From positions 1,240,001 to 1,304,000 of the forward strand of contig VWND01000076.1 of NCBI GenBank assembly GCA_009599575.1: a stretch of DNA of 64,000 bases, given 5' to 3'. The stretch is from Blumeriella jaapii. Taxonomy: Eukaryota > Ascomycota > Leotiomycetes > Helotiales > Drepanopezizaceae. A program made the position numbers and the translations under genes. How positions within the stretch are numbered: the first letter of the stretch is position 1; every line of letters starts with the position of its first letter. Positions 56,146 to 64,000 of the stretch are shown here, one piece after another. The notes below the pieces were generated by a model, which did no database searches, was not told the origin of the DNA, and saw only the letters and a list, made by a program, of their open reading frames with translations.

Positions 56146-58014
56146 ATGTGGGTTACGAAACATTTCCAAAACCTTGCAGTCATTTTGGCTCTAGGTACTG
56201 AAGAGACAAATGCGGAGACCTTGAAATTACCCGTTGTTGATCTGGGATACTCCTTACACCAAGCTCGCTACTCTTTAGTAAGTCAATTCTATCAAGCATG
56301 TTTCGAGTGTTTCTAATACATAGCTAGTCGAATCAAAGTAACGTCTACTACAACTTTAGCAACATTCGCTATGCTGCACCTCCCCTTGGAAGCTTGCGAT
56401 TTGCAGCTACAGAGCCTCCGCCCAGCAACCGTAGCGGAGTCCAAGATGGCTCCTACGGCAAGATTTGCCCGAATGCATTTGCATCCTGGCAGATTGGTGC
56501 TTCGTCCTTGAATCCTGGAGCAGAGAATGAAAATGAAGATTGCTTGTTCTTAGACGTCGTGGTACCGAGGTATGTGTACGACAACAAAACTGGAAAAGAT
56601 CCTTCTCCTGTGATTGTGTGGTTCCATGGGGGAGCTTTTACACTCGGAAGTAAATACAGTGCTGGAAATCCAGTCGGTCTTCTTGATCAAAGTTTGGATA
56701 CTGGGTCTAAAGGCCAAATTTGGGTCGGTGAGTCAGCTTTTCGAAGTATTACTTCACCCAGTGTCAAGTCTCAGGGCCGATTTCGAGATCTTTCAGTTCT
56801 GATAACGCACATAAGAGTCATGCTAACAGCGATGTTCTGGTATAAAGGAGTCAACTATAGACTCGGCGCACTGGGATGGTTAAACGGGCCGGATTTCGTC
56901 GCGCAAGGTGGAATTCCAAATGCGGGTTTGTATGACCAACGTATGGCTTTGCGATGGTTAGTATTTTGATAAACTACTTTTACTCCTGAGCCATATAAAC
57001 CGATCATCACCTGAGTAATCTTCACTCGACAGGGTTCAGGACAACATTCATCTGTTTGGGGGTGACCACGCTAAGGTTACTGTAATGGGAGAATCTGCAG
57101 GCGGAGGGAGCATCATGCATCATATCACTGCTTACGGAGGCTCGAAGCCCGAGTTGAATCCTCTCTTTCGTCAAGCTATCATTCAGTCACCAGCCTTCAT
57201 CCCAATCGGGTTGAAAGCCACTGCAAATTCTGCATTTGCTAGCTTCCTCTCTTACGCCAATGTCACTACCCTCGCTGAGCTCCGCCAACTCGACACACTT
57301 ACCCTTCAGAACGCAAACAAGTTAGCACAGTCACTGGCCTTCTATGGGACCTTCACCTTCGGCCCCGCACCCGACGGCAGCTACGTCCCTGATCTTCCGG
57401 GAAAGCTCTTGCTCGAAGGGAGATACAACAAGAACCTCAAAATCATTGCAGCACACAACATCAACGAAGCCGGACGTTACACTCCTCCCACAGCCACAAA
57501 CTCCGAGGACTTCACTACATATTTGAAACTCTATTTTCCATCAATATCTGCCAAGAATCTTGATTACCTCACCGGAACCCTGTTCCCACCTGTATACGAT
57601 GGCAGCCAGCCTTACACAACGCCCTTTGATCGACTCAAACTCGCGATAGCGGATTTCACGTTCACTTGTTCAACCCGTTGGCTCGCTGCGGCATACAACT
57701 ACACAAGCCACAACTACCTTTTCTCGGTGCCGCCTGGCAATCATTCACAGGATATTCCGTACACTTTCTACAATGGCCCGAGTGCGACGGTGAAGAATGA
57801 TACCCTGGCGATAGTCATGCAAAGGTATCTAACTGAATTTGGAGAGAGCGGGAATCCAAACAGACCGGGGCTAGATCATTGGGCCGAGACGGGTCAGGCG
57901 GGAAAAGTGTTGAATTTCAATGAATCATTTATTGATACCAGAGTTGACATAGAGACGGTAAATCCGAGGTGTAGTTGGTGGCAGCAGGCTTTGTATGGGA
58001 ATGATTGGGCATGA
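56146..58014 (+). CDS. Type-B carboxylesterase/lipase
   Basis: Four exons: 56146-56277, 56328-56727, 56848-56956 and 57033-58014. All are in phase, giving 540 residues. Seen: IRYAAPPLGSLRFA, NEDCLFLDVVVP (the EDCLxLNV signature variant), VIVWFHGGAFTLGS (oxyanion hole), VNYRLGALGWL, the nucleophile elbow GESAGGGS, and a C-terminal part with several N-glycosylation sequons. This is the alpha/beta-hydrolase type-B carboxylesterase family, hydrolysing esters of unknown substrate. The N-terminus is only moderately hydrophobic (NLAVILALG), so secretion is plausible but not certain. The 120-nt second intron is long for this locus. Confidence 0.9.
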
Positions 58015-58770
58015 AGTGTATTTATTTGTATCGCAGATGTTAGATGTTCAACAAAACTAGTATTCTGCAGTTTGTTGCGTTGTAATCGGTATGGTTCCAC
58101 ATTTGTACTTCTACAGGCTACATCACAGTGTTAGAACCATGGCTATTTATTGGTGTCAGTACGAAATGTTAGCTGATCCATTCAAAAGAGTGGCTATCCA
58201 GTACCCGCTCTGCAGATCGGAAGTAAAGGCAAGGTCTATTTACAGTACAGATCTTTGCCCCCCCTGTGAATCTCGTCCACTTTTTTCAAACGGAAACTCG
58301 CTTCTTGAGCAGGGGACTTTCCAGTGATAATTTCGGGAACCTGAGGCACTAGCGCGGTTACGTAGCCTAAGCGAGAACATACCATCGCGATTGTCACATT
58401 TAGATGAACTTTTCTTTTGTAAGACTTTCTTTAATGTATCTTGCATCTGAGCTTGGATCAGAAGCAGAGTGAGTTCATATGCGTACCTGCTTCACGTTAG
58501 ACAATATTAGATATTAGGTAGTGGGGTGAATCAAATGGCGAGGATACAAATAACTCGTAACAATAAGGATGGGCTGTGAGACCTCTGAAACCGAGTCGGA
58601 ACTCAGATAGCCCAAAACTCCGATCAGTCTCGTTAGAACTCCTGCAATTTTTGGATTCCGAAAGTGGATACGATCTTTGCGCGAGTTACAAACCATTCTT
58701 TTCTTTCCTCTTGTACGCAACGTTGTGTATTCATCCATTCATCCATTTCATCAACCCATCAACAGCAAAA
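58015..58770. other. Intergenic
   Basis: About 755 bp, AT-rich, no gene recognised. Confidence 0.45.
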
Positions 58771-59486
58771 ATGCATTTTCAACTCTTAATCCTCTCTCTT
58801 GCTTTTGCTGCAGTTGCTTCCGCAGCTGACATGAAAGAATACACTCCCGGTCCTCAGGTTCAGGCAGACTTCAAGCCATTTCTACAAGAGTGCGGTCTCT
58901 CCGCCACTTCTGTAGATACGCTGGCTAACTTTCTCGCCAGCTTCTTCAAGGCCCTGGAGGACCCGACAGCCACGACAGGATACTCGGGATTTTTCACGGC
59001 GGATGCACAACAAACAGGTGATATTCAGGAATCATGCGTCGGTCCCGAGCAAATCCTGCAGTGCAAGAATGATCGACTGAGCGACGGCCGCCAGCAAGTC
59101 GTAAGCATGCACGCCCCAGGGAAAAAAACTCCCATGTGTTGATCATCTCTGACTGTTTCTCTCTCCCGTGTAGCGATTCCCTGGCATAGCCAGGCTGTCG
59201 GCAGCCGATGTTAAAAACACAATCTACACGTCCGAGGGGAGGATCGAGACCACCTACCCAGACGGACATTGCGAGCAGGCTCAGTAAGTACCCTCAAAAG
59301 CGTTGTTTTTGTTTTCAGGTACCGTTGAATGCTTGCTTACGCCCCAGCAGCTATGGCGCGGTTTTAGTGATCCGCAATCTTGCCAGTGGTGATCCGGATC
59401 TTAGTCCGAAGCCCCAAGGACAGATCGCTGAATATTCCGAATTTACAAAAGAGACAGTTACGACGCCTTGCGGTGTCAGTAGTTAG
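58771..59486 (+). CDS. Small secreted protein, NTF2/SnoaL-like (tentative)
   Basis: Three exons: 58771-59100, 59174-59283 and 59351-59486. All are in phase, giving 191 residues. Seen: a signal peptide (MHFQLLILSLAFAAVASA), LANFLASFFKALEDPTATTGYSGFFTADA, GPEQILQCKND, RFPGIARLSAADV, a strand pair IYTSEGRIETTYPDGHC and YGAVLVIRNLASGD ending VTTPCGVSS. The helix-then-strand pattern is reminiscent of a cone-shaped NTF2/SnoaL fold. That is a weak structural impression, not a motif match. Four or five Cys may form disulphides. Confidence 0.75.
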
Positions 59487-59570
59487 CCGGCCTCGGCCTA
59501 GGATAGACCCTTGGTTGAGGAAGATTTACATGGGGAACGCTCATCCCTTCGGCTGTGCAGTCACGTATCG

Positions 59571-59633
59571 CTAGAACATCACGTGATTCACGGTCATCCT
59601 TCGACCTAGTATCCTTAGGGGTATACCCACAGT
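59571..59633. repeat. LTR 3'-end fragment
   Basis: CACGTGATTCACGG then CCTTCGACCTAGTATCCTTAG-like sequence ending GGGGTATACCCACA. It is similar to the 3' third of 48394-48597. Confidence 0.5.
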
Positions 59634-59982
59634 AGGTAGTGAAGGGAGAGCTGGAAGCAGGTTGCTGAGGATAAGTAGCGGTTTACGTACCAATTATTAA
59701 AAGAGAGAAAGACAAAATTTTGGTTTAGAAATAGACTCAACTCGGCTATTCTTGGGCTCTGATAGCACCAACGGCCAGAAGAGGCCTCCTTTTTTTTCTT
59801 CTCCATGATTTTCTATTTTCTGCGCTCGATCAACCGGGATGAGTGCTCGTGGTTGTAGTCACGAGGGTGCCGGCACTGCTAGCTAGCACTGCATTCAACA
59901 ACAGATTTGATTTTCTAAGAGCCGTTGCATCTGTAGTTTCATCCCATCACTGTTGGCCGAATCCTCTGTTTACACCCAAATC

Positions 59983-60100
59983 TTTGTATCTCTAAATCCC
60001 CAGCTTAGCACGTCTCCAATGCCATACGGGAGGCTTGAGGCTGCGTAGGTTCACTGCCCCTCCCAGACGTTAAACAATATCATCATCAGCAGCATCATCG
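59983..60100. repeat. Dispersed direct repeat, copy B
   Basis: Same ordered blocks as 55855-55953, with extra bases (for example ACGTCTCCAATG after the CAGCTTAGC block). Confidence 0.75.
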
Positions 60101-61230
60101 TCACCACCCAGATTCTAACTACTTTGCGAGCGTGCATCTCAGCTGCCCACAAAGTGAAAACCCAAACCGACAGAACCGAGGACAAGGCTTACGACAAACA
60201 AAACTCGTGGTTTCAATTTTATTTTTGTTGGAGTTTGGCCTTATCACGATATGAATACCGTATGAGCATGTGTAGATGGGTGCTGACTTCATGTCCCCGG
60301 TAGCCCGTCCTTACCTCAGTCCTCAGCCCTCAGCCCTCGCTTACGCGACGCGCTCCTTCTCAAACCAGCGGCGGTCAAGGCACATAAACATCGCCAGGCC
60401 ACAATTCCACCGGCCCATCTTCCAACCCAGCACCTCGCGCCTTTCAAACTCCCGCGTCTATCTATCACCCTCGCTACTCTTCTCTGCCTCCCACAGTTAC
60501 GATATTGCAGATAAGCACCTGGCCTCTTCAGAGCATCACAGCACCTCACACCCAACATCTCACATCCATTCCGACCTCTCAGCGTTAGGTAGAGCAAAGC
60601 TACCTGTGTGCGGTCTCTCTCTTTGCTCTTGTGAAAATGAAGAGAAGGAAACATTCTACGAGGTCGATTGTCCATGTGCATGTGGGTAGGTAGGTGCGTG
60701 GGTAAGTATGTTTATTCTCTCCGCCCACGCTGCGGGCTAGCGCCTAGGAACAATCTCTGCTATGCCACACTATGCAGTATCTCGATCCCTCGTCTCTATG
60801 TCAACGCGCCCCCGTTCCCTCTCGCTCTGAACCATTCGTCTGCTACCTGAGCCCGCCACCCCCTCCCCCTTCCCAGGAAAACAAAAGAAATAGAAAGATG
60901 TCGCCCTCGCTCTCGCTATCGATGTCCATTCGCATAAGGGTGTTTTTTCCGCTCCTCTCCACTCGCAATTGAAAAGCAAAAAAACCCCATCGAAGAAACC
61001 CAATCCGATCCACTGCCCTCTCCCCATTGACGAAACTTGGTCTCACCTCGCCGCTCAGAAGAAGAAAAAAAAATCTAACGCTCAGAAACAAAAAATCAGA
61101 AGGAGAGGAAAAACCTGTTCCCGCGCCTTTTCCCGGAAAGAAAGAGAGAGTGTGTGGATGAGAGATCTAGCTAATTGCAGTTGCAATCCACCGTCTCCGC
61201 ATCGTCTATAGTGCCCTCGCACTGCATCGC

Positions 61231-64000
61231 CTACCCCTGAGCCTCTCCACCCCCCTCTTTCTCGTGCTCATCCTCAGTATCGTCCAGCGAGATCTCATCT
61301 GGGTTGCTGACCGTGACAAACTCGGCAGCCTGGTCCTCCGTGACGGGAAGAGTCGACGGATCGGAGACGTGGGACACAGGCTCCTCTACGCCTTCTTCGG
61401 TAGCTGAGTATGTGCGCTTCTTGCGTGTGCTGGCGTCCCCGAGACACTGGGACAGTAGGGGCGTGAGCATAGTGGCGTTCTTGTCCTTTGCCGCGGCGGC
61501 AGCAGCAGCAGCAGCAGCGTCATTCTGTATGGCGGGAGGGAAGTCGTCAGCGGGATCGGTGTGGTGGACGACTGACGGTAGCTGGGACGCGGACGTGGGC
61601 GAGCCGGGTGGCGAGTCGATGAGAGCGGAGAGCTTGACGCGAGGGGCGCTTCTGGGTAGCTTTTTGGTAAGGGCCAGGGGCTGGAGATTGAAGCGATCAC
61701 GGGGCACTGTTGGTTCTGTGAATGTGCGCGGAGAGGGAGCGTATCTACTACCAGCAAGACCAGCGGGAAGCTTGCCATCTGGAATGGGCGAGTCCGGCTC
61801 GGGGACAGATGCAGCCATGAGGCTGGCGTCTTGAGTGCCGACGACAGAGGACCCGGAAGCCACGATTGTTGGGGACGAGGTATAGCGAGGCTCCAAGACG
61901 TCGGTAATGTCAGCCGCAACCACTGGGCTATTCGCATCCAGATTGCTGCTCTCAACGAGATCCGAGGAGGTTGAATCAGAATCCTTACTCAATATGGTAC
62001 TGGACTCTGGCGAAGGCTCGGCGTCACTCAGGTCGCCATTGACCTCATCTGCCCAACTGCGCAAGTGGAGCTTCTCGCCACCAAAAACTGGGATCTCAAT
62101 CTTCTGGTTGGCGAGAGCAGCAAAGGGCTTTCTACCCTCAGGTCGATCATCGTCGTCACCGTTGCTGTCCTCAAGTGGCGGCGTGGTGTTCCAATTAGCT
62201 GGGTACGTTGGGGGGCTAGGCTTCATGCCATCAGCCAGCTCTTCGAGATCACCGGAACATGGATCGGTCTCCCACTCGCATCTCAAGCGGCGGTAGTAGC
62301 TGGAAGTCTTGAGAAAAGCCCTAGCGCCACCCGCCATGCTGATGCTGGAGAACTGCAGGTGGAGGACGTCCTGCTCGTCGATGAACATCTCGATCAAGCC
62401 CTCGGCGCGCCAGCGGTTTCCGCAAGCGAGGTTGTGTTGAAGCGTGCTGAGGGAAAATGATCGCGGGATGTCGCGCACGGCGATGCAGCGAGTGTGTTGA
62501 GAGAGAAATTTGGCTGCTCTGAATGGGATCGGGTAGGTAGGGGTCTCAACAAGGGTCACTTCTGCGACCTTGCCGTTCTTGCCGTCTTCGGCACCGAATC
62601 TGATTGGGCTCTTCTCTGCATATGCAACATATGCCATCGCTGTGGCTTCATCCTTGAAGACGACTCTGGCCTGAACGGAGTCCGGAGTGATCTTGCCCAT
62701 GTTCAAAACACAGGCATTGTAGACATCACCGCCGCGAACTCTGGCCAGAACCTCTCGAACGGCGGTGCCAAGGGGGAGGTTGCTGATATGGACGGTACGG
62801 AAGTAGTTGGAATCCGTCTCAGCCGGGACATACTGGACGCCGTACTTGAACAAATCAACTTGGCCAACTCCATGGCCGGCGGAGCGCATGTGGTTCAACA
62901 CCGCGGAATTTTTGTCGTCAAAGTTCTCCCACAAGCCACCGTTGCGGTCGAAGCCTTCCTCCTTGAGATAGCCAGGGAGCTCTACCTCGCGGCGATACTC
63001 TCGTGGTCCGGTAGTGCGAGCTCCAAGAGGGGGAGGACGCTGCCAATCGGTTCTGAGCTGTAGCGGCGCGAGAGGTTCGTACGGCTTCACGTTGCTGAAA
63101 TCCGCACCACGGACCGCACCTTCGGAGCTGAAGCCGACCTTCAAGACGCCAGGCTTGGGCATGTTCAGAAACTTAGCATTGGCCTTGGCTGTCTCGGCAA
63201 TCTGCTCATCGATCGTTCGGTCAACATCGAACAAGCTGGACTTGGCGACTTTGGCTGGGGAGGGCAGAGATGAAATGGCAGCGGGGAAGCCATCATTTTG
63301 CGCGAGGACATCTTCTAGGCTGGACATGCCAACATCCGAAACTGGATTGTAGGCTGGCTTGACGAAGGGCGAGTTTGGTCGATCCGGTGTCAAGTTGGCA
63401 TCTTGATCAACAGCCCAGAATCTCATGCCCCCGGAAACAGTCGCATCAAGGACTCGCTTCGCATTTGTGGATCCTTGACGTGGTGTAGAAGGAGGAACGT
63501 GAGAATGGGCGATTCGGAGAGCGTGGTCTAGTTCTTGAGCATCCACTCCAGTTTGGTTGGCGCGGACTTCCGAGAATTTCTGCTTTCTGTCCATGGCTCC
63601 AGGGTCAACAGTTTGCTCTCTAGCACGGCCGCGAACCTCGCTGTGACGCTCTAGCCTTCTAGCATTTTCACGAAGCTCATCATCACGCTCAAGCTCTGCG
63701 ATCCGAGCTCTCAACTTGCGCTCCAATCTGCGGTATCGCCCAATCTCTTCATTCTGTGCGAGGATCTTCGCCTCATGACTCTCTGAGTGTGGAGAAGACT
63801 CGACACTGAAGGTAGCCTGGGGAGCAGAGGCGACGGATGTGCCACGGGTTATGGATTGAATGACGATTCCCATGGTGCTCACGACATTCTCCTTGTCTTG
63901 TACAGCGTGCTTGAGATCGTTTCCAAGAACGGCGTTCTGGATTCTCAGGTTTGCGATTTGTTCTGCCTGAGAGGCATTGGCCTGGCGAAGCCCAGAGAGT
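61231..64000 (-). CDS. Coiled-coil plus RRM-type protein, runs off right edge
   Basis: An open frame covers the entire right end. The Met at 63882 is internal, because the frame continues upstream to the window edge (LSGLRQANASQAEQIANL). At least 920 residues are visible. Seen: an N-terminal coiled coil (LERKLRARIAELERDDELRE), a conserved-looking middle (EDVLAQNDGFPAAISSL, TDWQRPPPLG), an RRM-like domain YFRTVHISNLPLGTAVREVL...VQARVVFKDEATAMAYV (about 62590-62830), a second fold-like region TRCIAVRDIPRSFSLSTL, and a long disordered acidic Ser/Pro-rich C-terminus with a run of nine Ala. It is probably RNA-binding. I cannot name an orthologue. Confidence 0.75.
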   Translation of the reverse strand, partial: LSGLRQANASQAEQIANLRIQNAVLGNDLKHAVQDKENVVSTMGIVIQSITRGTSVASAPQATFSVESSPHSESHEAKILAQNEEIGRYRRLERKLRARIAELERDDELRENARRLERHSEVRGRAREQTVDPGAMDRKQKFSEVRANQTGVDAQELDHALRIAHSHVPPSTPRQGSTNAKRVLDATVSGGMRFWAVDQDANLTPDRPNSPFVKPAYNPVSDVGMSSLEDVLAQNDGFPAAISSLPSPAKVAKSSLFDVDRTIDEQIAETAKANAKFLNMPKPGVLKVGFSSEGAVRGADFSNVKPYEPLAPLQLRTDWQRPPPLGARTTGPREYRREVELPGYLKEEGFDRNGGLWENFDDKNSAVLNHMRSAGHGVGQVDLFKYGVQYVPAETDSNYFRTVHISNLPLGTAVREVLARVRGGDVYNACVLNMGKITPDSVQARVVFKDEATAMAYVAYAEKSPIRFGAEDGKNGKVAEVTLVETPTYPIPFRAAKFLSQHTRCIAVRDIPRSFSLSTLQHNLACGNRWRAEGLIEMFIDEQDVLHLQFSSISMAGGARAFLKTSSYYRRLRCEWETDPCSGDLEELADGMKPSPPTYPANWNTTPPLEDSNGDDDDRPEGRKPFAALANQKIEIPVFGGEKLHLRSWADEVNGDLSDAEPSPESSTILSKDSDSTSSDLVESSNLDANSPVVAADITDVLEPRYTSSPTIVASGSSVVGTQDASLMAASVPEPDSPIPDGKLPAGLAGSRYAPSPRTFTEPTVPRDRFNLQPLALTKKLPRSAPRVKLSALIDSPPGSPTSASQLPSVVHHTDPADDFPPAIQNDAAAAAAAAAAKDKNATMLTPLLSQCLGDASTRKKRTYSATEEGVEEPVSHVSDPSTLPVTEDQAAEFVTVSNPDEISLDDTEDEHEKEGGGEAQG
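61495..61526 (-). repeat. GCN (polyalanine) microsatellite in coding sequence
   Basis: Tandem GCA/GCC/GCG codons encode nine to ten alanines in the disordered C-terminal tail of the RRM protein. Confidence 0.85.

Larger units (their letters stand above)
59487..61230. other. Intergenic, 1.74 kb, with repeat fragments
   Basis: Contains an LTR 3'-end fragment (59571-59633), a sequence resembling an initiator-tRNA primer site in reverse (GGCTCTGATAGCACCAA near 59755), repeat copy B (59983-60100), and CT-rich or A-rich stretches upstream of the next gene's 3' end. No gene assigned. Confidence 0.5.

Noticed and set aside
38258..60200. Secondary-metabolite gene cluster
   Set aside because: No polyketide synthase, peptide synthetase, terpene cyclase or transporter is present. 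The genes are listed only as a possible accessory region.

Overview
This window is nuclear DNA from a filamentous ascomycete (Pezizomycotina). The genes are split by many short GT-AG introns (mostly about 50-75 nt) and encode typical fungal housekeeping proteins. A copia-type LTR retrotransposon carries G/A transition damage of the kind left by repeat-induced point mutation (RIP). There are no operons, rRNA genes, CRISPR arrays or viral genes. I found no convincing tRNA gene.

Left and central part (1 to about 37.9 kb): a gene-dense core region. In order it holds the 5' part of a class I alpha-1,2-mannosidase (off the left edge), ATG10, a U2 snRNP B''-like protein, ARPC1 (Arp2/3 subunit 1), an unrecognised conserved-looking protein, a flavin monooxygenase, an amino-acid permease, NAD kinase, exosome subunit RRP46, the PP2A activator PTPA/RRD, a P450, ribosomal protein eS28, a small secreted Cys-rich protein, HIS1, a secreted FAD oxidoreductase, a small two-TM protein, a Dnt1/Net1-like nucleolar protein, and a membrane-anchored heme-dependent oxidative N-demethylase-like (DUF3445) protein. 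The intergenic DNA is studded with a TACAGTACTGTA-type palindromic motif, long poly-G/C tracts and purine-rich microsatellites.

Right-centre (38 to 60 kb): an accessory-looking region. It has lower gene density, more AT-rich spacers, and mostly secreted or regulatory products: a bilirubin-oxidase-type multicopper oxidase, a 550-aa secreted protein, a bHLH regulator, a type-B carboxylesterase and a secreted 191-aa protein. These are interleaved with a complete but dead 6.19-kb Ty1/copia element (48682-54871; identical 204-bp LTR ends, 5-bp target duplication GAGTT), a solo LTR of the same family (55607-55799, target duplication ATCGC), older LTR fragments and a roughly 100-bp dispersed repeat pair. 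No polyketide or peptide synthase backbone gene is present.

Right edge (61.2-64 kb): a large coiled-coil plus RRM protein runs off the window.

The most striking anomaly is that five otherwise well-conserved genes (ARPC1, PTPA, HIS1, Dnt1-like, multicopper oxidase) each need exactly one extra base to read through. In each case the site is a very short homopolymer, and all five shift in the same direction. A sequencing or assembly indel artefact is the simplest explanation, and the reading frames given here assume it.
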